A program made the position numbers and the translations under genes. 64,000 bases of DNA from Nematostella vectensis (taxonomy: Eukaryota; Cnidaria; Anthozoa; Actiniaria; Edwardsiidae), in assembly GCF_932526225.1 (NCBI RefSeq), contig NC_064048.1, forward strand, positions 9,758,515 to 9,822,514, written 5' to 3'. Below are positions 49,790 to 60,409 of the stretch, one piece after another. Within the stretch, counting starts at the first letter, position 1; each line of letters begins with the position of its first letter. The notes beneath the pieces are model-generated. The model ran no database searches and was not told the DNA's origin. It was given only the letters and a program-made list of their open reading frames with translations.

Positions 49790-52700
49790 AAGGTAATGCT
49801 AATTTGCCTTTTGTGCCCCTTTCCTATATGCGTTGCTTGGTTCGCTTCACTCATTGATGGGTTTTTACTCATCATAATAGATAGCTCAGAATTGAAAAAT
49901 ATTTATGTATAACATTGTTTTATGTTATAGCATGCATATCATTTGCATAATCAAATGTTTCGATTTATTCTCACGGACATTTTTCAATAAATCTAACGCC
50001 CTCAAATAATAGTCATTGTCAAGACAAGAACGTCGATCGATCTCTCCTTTTTATTGTTTACATTTGAAAATAGAGCTGTCTTTTCAATAGTCAGATATTT
50101 TGCGTCATTTGATAGTAAATAGGCGGTTAAAGCGATCACAAACATCTTGGTTAGTTATGCGAGATCCGAGCGTGTTACTGACATAGAGCTATGGCGAGTA
50201 CTTAAATCCAGGCTGTATGTTTGCGACTCCATAATTTTGCGAGAAACGAGATTAATCTTTTGTTATGCTATAGGTTAAAGTCACGCAAGGTCGTAGTTGA
50301 ATAAGCGGAAGATTAATGACGATGATGATAATAATAATAAAGATTAATGATGCGAGCAAGAAGTAAAAATAGTTTTAGTGAATATTAAGCACAGTGATCC
50401 AGGCTTACACTTAGGAGGGTGGGGTGGTCATTCCACTGCGCGCACAGCCCCCACCCCCCCCCCCCCCCCCCAGAAAAAAAGCTCCTACAAGTCATGCGGA
50501 ATATCCAGAGAAGGAGAAGGCGATATATAAAACACACGACGGGATTTAGCACTGATTGACTTATCAATGTAATGGTTAAGAATTGTACTGGAATTACTCG
50601 GGAGCAGGTAGCCCGACTTTAATTAAATTAGCAAATAAACATAAATAAACTACAAATCGAGGTTTCAAAAGCTGTAGAATCATGTTTATGTTCTTATGAA
50701 CATTCAAACGGCTTTCAGATACAAGGATTCAGCCGTTTTTATGCTAACCATGAACCACCGCGGGTTACGATTACATGGATTCTCGGGTGGAAACCTTATT
50801 TGAAATAGGTGTAAAAGGAAGCGGTTGAGCGCTATGCAACAAGCAGTCTGCAAATGGCGGATCCAGGGATGGTGACCGCCGGGTGCATGTGTGAATTTTA
50901 GTTAACATACAGGTCTATTTCTAAATAATCCAATAAATACAAAAAGCCAAAATTGTCGTGATCATGAACCAGAAGAATTAATACAATACACCTAAAACTG
51001 GTGTTCGACCAAATTTTCGTAGACTTCTTAAGGGCAGTCCTGAAGAAGTCTTATTGACGAAAATTTAGCACAGTCGAATACCAGTTTTTGGTGTATTCTA
51101 AATATTCCAATTCACAGGTTGGCAGGTTGGAAGAGGGGGGTAGAGTCGAGAGTGGGGCCCGCCCCATGTATCTGTCGACGCCCATGACTGCCCCCCCCCC
51201 CCCCATGAGACTTCGCTCGATATTTTTTGGATAGCGATGGCAATGAATAGAACGCTCAGTCTGGAATCGGAAATACCAACAACATGAGAGATATCTGATA
51301 CGGGGGAATTTATGTATCAAAATTTTGTTATTATATTTTTCAAAAAGATTAAATTTTAAAAACATATCTGAAGAAAAAAGAAGCAAAGAAATCAGAATGA
51401 TATGCAAAACCTGGTGCGCTTTCTAAGTCTAATGAGTATCGGGTTCAAGCTGAGCCAAGAAAAGAAATGAACGAAGATGTTAGATGTGAATTTAAAGCAC
51501 TAGCTAATACAGCGAAACATAGTAGAAAAAGAAAATATTCATAACATGACCCCAATTAATCCTGAATAAAAGGACTTTCTCTTTGCCCCTATATCATCTT
51601 TTATTTGAAAGCGTTTATATCAACTAAAATTGCCGACTCAAGCGCTCAAACAAAAAGTAAAAGTCGATCAATCATTTAAAACATAATAATGTAATTCTTA
51701 AAACGCCAATATTAAGTGACACGACTTCTGCGAGGAAACTTAGAGACTGACTTTGGCACTGAAGTCTATTTTTATCAAATAGAGGGTACGATTTTTATTC
51801 ATTATTATTTTTTTTTTTTTGCTTAAACGGATTGTGTAAGTTTTTATTTTTCACATTGTAAAGCACTTCTTTACCCATGGGTCAACACCTGTTACGGTTG
51901 CTACGTAACAACACCTTTAAATGCTCGCCCATTCCCGCATATTAGCTAGGAACCTCACTTTAGGTTCCAGGCACTTCGACCTAGGCGCTAAGAGTGTGTT
52001 AGTGCGTAAACGAAAGATTTCCACAAGTGTTAAAGACGCCATCTTTGGGGAAAAACACAAGAAAATAAGCCTTTGAGAACCCACAAAGGGGCTGTTTAAA
52101 AGACTTCCGAGGAAGGGCAATTCCAGGAGTGGAAAATTTGAAATTTTTCGAAGCAAAGTGGGGTAAGTTTAAGTGTTCGCGCATAATAGTTCATCCTTCA
52201 AAACACCAACAAATCCGGTTATATTAAACAAACTATTAGCTTCATCTTTTGCCTGCTATTATATTTCCGTCTATTCAATTACACCGTAGAAGTTGTTTCG
52301 GGGGCTTCTGTCCTCCGAAATTGAGTTTCGAAGCAATTATATGGATACCCTGCGTTTAGCCACAAAGGAGACTCGACCATGAACCACAATATAAAGGAAA
52401 AATTATTGTGCAGGATACGAACGTTTGAAAAATAGCTAGCTGAGCGTTCCAATGTCAGGTAGGCTCATTTAAGTAACGGAAATCCCCTTCGCAGCTGAGA
52501 TAAGAAAAAAAAAGCATTTTCCATATATTTTACTCCTATATACCAATATTAGATAGCGGGTTTTTTTTCAGATGTGACTTTTAATAAAAGCTAGCTAAAA
52601 ATAAGTTCTAAAGTAGTTCCCTACGTGATAGAGAAATTAAAACATTGTTATATTAAATAATGACTAGAACACATTTATGTTAGATGGCTTGTCGATTTTT

Positions 52701-54640
52701 ACCAATAAAAATACTTTGAGTAATTGATGTTGAAGTTGATATACGTAATCTAATCATAGAATATTCGAGTTTCGATTCCTTCTAAATGTTTAATTAGCTG
52801 TCGATTCTCGCATAACCCCTTGAGCTTAACTTCCCATACAAATTCAGTAGCCATATCATCCGCACCCCCAGGGACTGACACGAGAAATCATAGTATTTAC
52901 AAGTACGTAATGCCTGTGCGTTTTCTCGGGTTTTGACTTACAATAGACAGGCTCCCATACAACTGTTAGATCCGGAAGAATGCGTCTTTTTTAAAAGCAA
53001 GAATAAAACGCTTTATTTGACATTGTCGTAAAGTAGGATGTGAAAATGAGATTTTGACAATAGATAGTGTGGAAATTCAAATAACCCTTGTATTTCCGTT
53101 ATTACCTAGAAAACCAACGCTTTTTATTTGGCGAAATTGTTAAGTTTTTTTTTCATTATACTCTAATTTTTCACCTCAGGTAGAGATAAAACGGAAAAGA
53201 AGGAGTTGTTTTCTCACCCCTTTTCAAGGATAAATGCTTACGTTAGATGCTAATTTAGATCGTTAAAGATAACAACATCAGGGGATATTTTTTTCATTTT
53301 TACTCAATAAAGTCTACAAGGCAAAATCACAGCTAAGGCTAGCTCCTTCCTTCTTATAATCGGCTGATTGTCAGATCATGGAAAACAGCTGAGCCTTACT
53401 GGCCCCCGAGCTATATACTATGATATAGCTGAAACACCGAATCTCCGAATAACAAAAAACTAAAGCTGTGCTCAAATGATTGCGCACAGTTTTTGACATG
53501 ATGAGAAAAGTCAAATTTTTGGCCGATTTCTCGTTGTTTAAGAAGACAACCGCCTAAAATATTGCTCGTCCATTTTTTTGTTACCTTATACTGCTTGTCA
53601 TGCCACATTAATATTCAATTCTTATCTACGCTGACCCAAAAATCTAAGGAACACCTATATATTTCATAGCATGAAACCTTTTTTGACCGTTTACCATCAA
53701 CATCCCCGACAATAAATAATTTTCAAGTTATGTCCAACTGTTGCTCAAGCTCTAGGAATCCGTACAGTTTTTCTACTAAAATCTTAGCCAAGTATACTTG
53801 GTGTATTCGCTAAGTGATTGCCTCAAATATTTGCGGCTTGTTTTCGCTAAGCAAAGCTCGCTAAAACCAGTCATCATAGTATCTAACAGCAGACTAGACC
53901 AGCTCAATTAAGCTTTTGCCAAAGTTAATTATGAAGGTTACGTCACTTTTTTTCCCTAGATCTCTATGGCTTGATCAATAATGCATTTTTTTTGTGTGTT
54001 CAATATCGCATAGAGAGATAGACATATTTTGGCATTTTAATGACTATGATATGGCCAAGGCCTTTAAGTCTGACTATCATGTAGCAAGCGCATGCAAAAC
54101 ATGCGCGTACCCGGGATTAGCTGAGCGGGGTGCGCAGTTATAGAAAAAGCATAGTATTTGAATATCTATTAATGAGAAATGACCCACTTTTTCGCGCTGC
54201 GCCTCCTGCGCAGCCCCCTGTGTGGCGCCTGCAAAAGAACGCAATATGTCTGTCAGACTTGTGCGCTAGCGATTGTATTTCACATGCGCCCTATTACCCC
54301 ACCCCCACCCCCTTCCATGCCAGTAATACCTATATTGTCACTAGCATTTTTTTGTCGAGTCTTGCTTGAAATTTAGAGAAATATGTATTGCTTTGCAAAA
54401 TCATTCATGCACTCGCTCTTATCATCATCCTTAAAATAGCTTAAGGTTGTGTATATGCTTCATTTTAAAAACACATAAAACAAAATGTATCCAGAAAAGC
54501 AGTACTCAGACTGATGATGCAAGCCAACACAACAATCTGTCCCTTGAAATACGGCGGCTCTTGTCAATCTCCTCTTATATTTCTTGCAGCCTGGGACAAG
54601 ACTCAAGCAAGCTGCATGCGAAAACACACGACACTTAACA
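49790..54640. other. Gene-poor region upstream of the GPCR
   Basis: Contains C-runs near 50454 and 51191 and a dispersed repeat at 51035-51100 (paired with 17390-17455). A minus-strand ATG at about 52042 sits in a CAAAGATGGCG context and opens a ~41-codon frame (MASLTLVEIFRL...) with a possible GTGAGG donor. No recognised domain. Otherwise AT-rich. Confidence 0.4.
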
Positions 54641-55762
54641 ATGAAGACGAACACTTCACAAACTGATAACACAAGTGAGACGTCCACAAGTCCACTCAGT
54701 ACTCCAATCTTCGAGATACAGCTCGTTTGTTACTCAGTCATTGCCGGCGTCAGTATTTTCGGTAATTCTCTAATATGGTGGAAGATTCATCATCGGCCAA
54801 GGCGGAGAATTAGCGATTTTTTCATCATCAACTTATCACTCAGTGACATTCTCACGGGTTTGCTGAGCATACCACTTGACCTGGCTGAGAGATTGTCGAA
54901 AGGTTGGCCTTTTTGGGGTTTCATGTGCAAAATTGTATATCCTTTGCAGACTGTTTTGATGGCAGTCACAGTTTTAACACTCCTCGGGATAAGTGCTGAA
55001 CGATATCGAGCAGTAATTACACCAATGAAGAGAAAGCCAACTAGAAATACCATTATTAGTATAATATGCATTTTATGGGGAATCAGTATTGTTGTTGCTA
55101 TTCCTTATATGACAGTGCTAAAGTATGACAATATGGAATGCTACGAAGTTTGGTCGTCAAGAGCGCACGTGGCCATCTATACTGTCTCTATCTTCGTACT
55201 CTTGTACGTGATACCGCTGACCATAATAACGCTTTGTTACGTAAGGATCGGTCTTCGACTTAAGCAGGACATGAGGTCATTTCGCAAAATCATGGCTCGT
55301 TGCTCTAGAAATCCTCACATGACTAATGTCCTGTCTCGACGTAGCGATAATAATTTGCATCTTTGTAAGGTTTTCGCGCTCGTGGTCATGGTGTTTGCAA
55401 TATGCCAGCTACCTAATCATGTGATCTACCTGTGGCATGATCTTGGCCGTGGTGGGGATTGGGTCTACTATTCTGATGTGTTACCGCTGTGTCACATACT
55501 GACGTATCTTAATAGTGCACTTGACCCCTTTGCTCTGGGAATGTTAGAGTGTGGATGTCTTGGAAATAGGAGGGTGTTTCTAAGAAGGGGTAGAGCTGAA
55601 CGTCCTTGGAATAAGAAGATGAACGAAGGGTCGTTGAGGCCTTTAAAGGAATCAAGTGGAAGATCTGACAGCAGCGATAATAATATCCAAGCACAAGGAG
55701 GGGGACAACCGAAGGCAAATAACATGACTCATGAGTTTGTGGACAAAGTGACAGTACTGTAA
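54641..55762 (+). CDS. Class A (rhodopsin-like) GPCR, peptide/amine-type orphan
   Basis: Coding sequence of 373 aa in a single exon. I start at the ATG at 54641 (MKTNTSQTDNTSE); the longer frame begins with a non-ATG codon inside a probable splice acceptor (TTTCTTGCAG at 54580-54589), so a 5' UTR intron is likely. Seven hydrophobic helices fall at about 24-47, 58-80, 95-117, 137-158, 179-202, 241-264 and 276-299. Hallmarks: GN in TM1, NLSLSD in TM2, Cys96 paired with Cys167, ERY (120-122) for DRY, CQLP in TM6 in place of CWxP, and NSALDPF in TM7 in place of NPxxY. N-glycosylation sites are at Asn4 and Asn10. Cys304/306 may be palmitoylated. The C-terminus TVL fits a class I PDZ ligand. The general pattern is closest to neuropeptide receptors; the ligand cannot be named. 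Confidence 0.92.
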   Translation: MKTNTSQTDNTSETSTSPLSTPIFEIQLVCYSVIAGVSIFGNSLIWWKIHHRPRRRISDFFIINLSLSDILTGLLSIPLDLAERLSKGWPFWGFMCKIVYPLQTVLMAVTVLTLLGISAERYRAVITPMKRKPTRNTIISIICILWGISIVVAIPYMTVLKYDNMECYEVWSSRAHVAIYTVSIFVLLYVIPLTIITLCYVRIGLRLKQDMRSFRKIMARCSRNPHMTNVLSRRSDNNLHLCKVFALVVMVFAICQLPNHVIYLWHDLGRGGDWVYYSDVLPLCHILTYLNSALDPFALGMLECGCLGNRRVFLRRGRAERPWNKKMNEGSLRPLKESSGRSDSSDNNIQAQGGGQPKANNMTHEFVDKVTVL

Positions 55763-55834
55763 ATACGAGAAGGCCCTCGAATAATTATCCAAATTTGGAT
55801 CTGCTCGCATGAAAACAATTTCTTCTTTGACAAC

Positions 55835-56125
55835 AAAGCTCAATTCAGATTCGCTTGCTTATTCTAAACAAATATATAATACTTTGAGATCAGAAGTTTG
55901 ACAATTTACTGTGATATTTTAGCAAATTGAGAACCTTCGACATTTAGCAGCATGTTGTAGAAAAGTGCCACTAAAATTTAGATTCTATAGTGTACATAAA
56001 AGTCAACAGAAAGCGTTCACCAATACCAATAACAAATCTCAATTCAAATTTGCTTGCCCTATCTCAACAAATATAGAATACTTTGAACTCGCTAGCTCGA
56101 CAAGTTAAGGGTTTCTTGAAATAAA
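55835..56125 (+). repeat. Diverged direct repeat in GPCR 3' flank, with AATAAA
   Basis: AACAAAGCTCAATTCAGATT...ATAATACTTTGA (from about 55838) recurs as AACAAATCTCAATTCAAATT...AGAATACTTTGAA (from about 56031), period about 195 bp. AATAAA at 56120-56125 is a candidate GPCR poly(A) signal, ~360 nt after the stop. Confidence 0.6.
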
Positions 56126-56146
56126 TTGAAAACTGTCGGCCATTTA

Positions 56147-56692
56147 GGGGTGGACCATTAGAAATATGGGGGGAGGGGGTGGCATTTTTTGTGCATGTTT
56201 TTTTTTTCTAGGGCCCGGAGTGTGAAGGATTCTTTTTACTAGAAAGGTGTGCAAGTTAGTACTTGGAGTTCTGCAAGTTTTTTTTTTTTTTTTTTTTTTT
56301 GAAGAATCAGCCATGCACGTTTTTTTTTTTTTTGAATTGCCACCACCCTCCCATATCAATCAATGGCTGTCGTTTTTTCTTAATGGTCTAAAAGAGCCTG
56401 GGGCGAGCGCGCGGGAGACCTGTGATATTCTAAAACGTTAGGGACTAGGCTCCATTTCCAAGATGGCTGCCAGCAAAAGCGTAGTAAACACGAATGCCTG
56501 CAAGTTTACGTGAAAATTCTCGACTTACAAAGTTCCAGAGCGATAAAAAAGCAAAAAATTGATTATAGCGGGACTCCCAAATATGGTATGTAGTGCCTAA
56601 TAAGGAAATGACCGAGCGAGCTAGAAAAACGACAGTTTTTAAAATAAGATTGATTGATATGCTCCCCAAATTTTTAATGGTCTACCCCCTAG
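56147..56692. mobile_element. Foldback MITE interrupted by another MITE
   Basis: The left TIR (56147-56186: AGGGGTGGACCATTAGAAAT, then a G-rich GGTGGCA) has its complement split in two: TGCCACCACCCTCC at 56338-56351 and CTCCCCAAATTTTTAATGGT plus CTACCCCCTA at 56662-56692. Copy E of the CATATCAATCAAT family sits in between. Poly-T tracts fill the interior. Confidence 0.8.
56352..56661 (+). mobile_element. CATATCAATCAAT MITE, copy E (best preserved)
   Basis: 310 bp with perfect 13-bp TIRs (CATATCAATCAAT at 56352, complement at 56649-56661). Directly repeated CTCC on both sides (56348-56351 and 56662-56665) is the probable target duplication, inside the right TIR of an older MITE. The next inner part of both ends shares CTGTCGTTTTT. 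Confidence 0.9.
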
Positions 56693-56882
56693 TCCAAAAG
56701 GGCCCTGTGTTCATAGTGTTTGGCGGGAAATTCAAGCGAGTTCGCACGTCTACATTCAAGTCAAATGCAATCAAAGTTTTTCCAACACGTTTGTATGGGT
56801 ATGAAAAGTACTTTGAAATGATTGTTTACAAAATGGGTGCGCTTGGTCTCGTGCAAGACGCAAACAACATCTTCAAAAAGTG
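56690..56882 (+). CDS. Unassigned coding-like segment, possible terminal exon
   Basis: From a CCCCCTAG acceptor-like site the frame reads QKGPVFIVFGGKFKRVRTST... and continues through KVFPTRLYGYEKYFEMIVYK to DANNIFKK, then TGA at 56880-56882. Composition and lack of repeats look coding. There is no recognised domain and no upstream exon that I can link. It follows the right end of the foldback MITE directly, so it might also be a fragment carried by or split by that element. Confidence 0.25.
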
Positions 56883-57530
56883 ATATCCTTTCAACATTGT
56901 GCTTTTTTATTTATTTTTTTGGCCTGAACATTAATTGTGATTTGTTTCAAAACCACGAAGTTCTGGACGTCATTTTGGTGCTGTGAGTTAGAAATACTTT
57001 TTGTGTCTCTGTGGAAAGCTCGAAAATGGCGCGTTTGCGAGTGATTTTTCTCGCTAAGAAAAAAATGTTGAATTGCAGCTTCTCTTAGCCTTAGCGTGGT
57101 TTTCAAAAAAACCCGTCAAATACTATTTAGCTTATTTAGTACTAATACACTGTAATGTCTTTGTTCTATTTTTTTCTGGCTTGACCATTATAACAATCAC
57201 ATTTTGCTTCTCGGGATTTTGAAAAACACTCTATCATTATAAAGTGGAAACAATTCCCGGTACCCCCTATCAGGGTGTATTTATTATATTATATATTATT
57301 ATTTATTTGGTAATAAACCCTACCGGTTTATTTAATATCCAGAGGGCGTCACTGATTTCTTTGGGCGTCGTCTCTTCTACATAATTTGACCAAGTGTCAA
57401 ATCAGACTTCTTGGTTCAGCCAGGGGCGAGGACGAGTCTCGGTATTGGAGCAGTTATTTTGCATACACAACCCAGGAGTCCAGGAAACATATTAAGCCAT
57501 GTTTTATCTGTGCAATGCACACTGTAAAAC
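56883..57530. other. No recognisable gene
   Basis: AT-rich sequence with a TATTA-rich stretch near 57285-57305. No supported exon. Confidence 0.5.
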
Positions 57531-57534
57531 CGGG

Positions 57535-57830
57535 ATGGTTGTTTCAACCAATTTAAATTGGTTTGAACCAATTGGAATTGGTTAATTCGACCAAAAAAAA
57601 GGTTGAAATGACAACCAATATAAATTTGGTTTTATCAACCAAAATTTTATTGGTTGAACTAGTTACCAAATTTTAAAATGGTTGTTTATACCATTTAAGA
57701 ATTGGTAAGTAATTCAACCAAAATAAATTTGGTTACATCAACCATTTTCTTTTAGGTTGAATTGACAACCATTTCTAATTTGCTATTTTGACCAATCATG
57801 GTTTATATTTCAACCAATTTGCAAACCTAT
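57535..57830. repeat. Palindrome-dense AACCAA/TTGGTT repeat
   Basis: At least 15 copies of AACCAA or its complement TTGGTT alternate every 10-25 bp with AAATTT/TTAAAT cores, making many overlapping dyads (for example CAACCAATTTAAATTGG). No TIR ends or coding content could be fixed. Confidence 0.75.
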
Positions 57831-57849
57831 ATAAATCCTATATACATTT

Positions 57850-58328
57850 TGTTTTATGTTTTCCGCTTTATATTTATAAAGTGCTTTATGTTCCTTAACG
57901 TTCTAATGCTATAAGCGCTCACTTTTCGTCATCAACATCCCCGCTCATATATAATTTGCTTTCTTCCTCTCTCTTTCTTTCTATCGTGCTTTCGCTTTTC
58001 TCGCAAGCAGACGAAAGCCTTTAAGCCTTTTTGCATCATATATATAATCAACTGGAGGGGAAGGGCGGAGAGGGGGGGCACCGAAAATATGGGGGAAGCA
58101 TAAGGGGGGGGCATGCAAAATTTTGTTCCTCTTGAAGGGAGGAGCAAATTTCTTTAATTAAAATCCTCACACCACCCCCCCCCCCCCCCCCCCCCATCCC
58201 CCCTCGGGATAATAAATGAATTTTCCCTTAGCTAGGGATTTTCATTCGTGTGGTTCTTCAGTTTTCTAGTTCCTCCTTCTCCGTGAGAGATGCCACATAC
58301 TTTTTCCTTAGCGTATTTTAGATATATG
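57850..58328. other. No recognisable gene; C/G-rich low complexity
   Basis: Includes G-rich segments near 58055-58110 and a 20-bp or longer C-run at about 58175. No exon supported. Confidence 0.5.
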
Positions 58329-59099
58329 CAGGGGCTTATAAGTAGGGGCAATCATCTGTATTATTTATAAGTGTCACGGCGTTTCCTAGGATCAGGCTAT
58401 TTTTAGACGCACGGATTAGCCAATCTGATGACAGGCGGGAAAGTTTAACTTTGTCTCAAGCAATCCAAAATGGCGGTCGAGAAGGGGGAAAACGACGCTT
58501 GCTTTTCAATGTTCCTACATCGTCATATGCCTCCAAATTTCTGAACCCTTTTAGCCACAGAGAAAAAAAAACATTTTTTCACTAGCCTCGGACTATTTAT
58601 TTCTCCATAAGTGGACTCAAACTTTGTTACGAGGACATTTTTTCTTGCTCTTGCAAAGCAATAAATTCGGAAATAAGTGATCATTTGTTTCGATCTCGAA
58701 ATTCTCTCGATGAGAGGCCATATTATCATTCATAAAATGTTTGATACTGCTAGTGAACTAATAATAGTGTAAGACGTAACATACAGTTGTTTATCGTCTT
58801 GTTTTTTGCTTTACATTTACATTAAACCAGCTCTTCAAAACTGTAAGTAATTTGTATATTTGTATAAGAAAGAATTTAGTCATGATGCGCATAAATATCA
58901 ACACTCATGACCTGCCCTGGACTTAGCTTACGCCCTGATCTGGTAAGAAACTGTAAAAAAATATCAATGTAGTATACTAACATAAAAGGCATTACATTTG
59001 TGTCTATTTTTGTAAATTCAGTTTCCATGTTTAAGCTAAATTCCAAAATTGATACTTGTTACTTACTCATTTAACTTATAATCGGTTATGAATACTTAA

Positions 59100-59754
59100 G
59101 GTAATTCCCTTGAAATAGTTCTACAACCCATAATTTTTTACAACTTGGAATAAACAATATTGAAATTAAGGGCTTTCAAAAAATATTATAAAAAAAAATG
59201 GGGGTAACCAACCTTGTTTTCACTGGGGCGTATATTTGACGCGTTCTTACTGATCGAGCGAGGAAAAATCACAACTCTAAATTTTCGAAAGTAGTGCCAA
59301 TAGTCTTTAGAAAATTAAGTTCTATTTGTCGAGCTGCCAAAATCTGATCTCCCAAACAATAACCCGTAGTAGCAAACGTTCAAAACAAATCACATTTAAG
59401 AGATCGCACTAAAAGACACTGTTTTCGCCCCTATTTATACGGTAAAAAGCGCCATTTTGAAGTATTTTTATTACGGATTTTAAGAGAAAATAAACGAACT
59501 TCTATAAGCCAATTTTTTTTCTTCTTTCAGTATATCATTTCTCTGTATATATTTAACTATTTGAGCAAATAAAAAATGGGGGTAACCGACTTCGTTTTTC
59601 TGTCTAAGCGATTTTAAGTAAAAAACGCGCGCCTTTTGCTTTGTTTTCTCGTACAACTGTGGCGCGCGCGCACACTTAATACCGGAAAATTCGAACAAAC
59701 AGCGCGCGCCACTATGCGGAGAAGGGGTGCGCAGTGCAATTCAATGGAATTACC
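59100..59754. mobile_element. TTAA-flanked MITE nested in the 3.3-kb element
   Basis: TIRs GGTAATTCC(C/A)TTGAA, 15 bp with one mismatch, flanked by TTAA at 59096-59099 and 59755-59758. TTAA targets are used by piggyBac and Kolobok; the GG start does not fit the usual piggyBac CC. Internal direct repeat TGGGGGTAACC(A/G)AC near 59200 and 59575. Non-coding, 655 bp. Confidence 0.85.
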
Positions 59755-60154
59755 TTAAACTATTACATACTTACGGTATCTTAATTTGTGCAAATTTGAC
59801 TTTCTTTTGACTGACCTCTTGGCTGTACAGAAATCAACAATAAGATTTAAAATCATTGCAAAAAAGTCCAGGAGTGTATAAAAGCATGCATATCTGTCAT
59901 CCTTGCCTGTAATGAGACTTGCCATCACGGGCCCCATCATTATAGTAATGGCAAAGTAAAATCTTTCAAAAAAGTTATTCATGGAAAGATGATGCTGTCA
60001 CTCAAACAGTTTCAGGCTCTTAAAATATTTGGTTCACTTGGGGAAATGGACTCCTTATCAAATATTATAAGATTTTTTCTCAGACTGACATAACCTTTTT
60101 TATATAGACATGGGATCTATGGATTGTGATCCTTGGTTTCCTTTAGTTTGCTGA

Positions 60155-60409
60155 ATGGTTCTTTATCATTGTGCCAATTGTGTGATGATTATGATGATTA
60201 TTTCATCAGTCCATTCATTCCGTGTCAATGGTAGCACTGTGGAGTCCATTTTTAGTGTCCTAAGATTTGGAAGTGGTGAAAGCATCTTATATGGCCAAGC
60301 CTTGTCAAGCCAATCAACCAAAAGGATTTACAACAAAAAATTATATTTAGAGGAAGGATATAGAAATGTCATGATCAATGTAGAAGGGGCTAATAAAGTT
60401 ACAATATAA
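60155..60409 (+). pseudogene. Possible transposase C-terminal remnant
   Basis: 84-codon frame inside the TIR element. The stretch RVNGSTVESIFSVLRFGSGE followed by LYGQALSSQSTKRIYNKKLY and GYRN has the N/S-T-VE-F pattern seen near the C-termini of some transposases. No catalytic motif upstream was found, and the assignment is a guess from the element context. Confidence 0.25.

Noticed and set aside
54584..54640. Upstream extension of the GPCR frame
   Set aside because: It starts with TTG inside a TTTCTTGCAG acceptor-like site; the first real ATG is at 54641.
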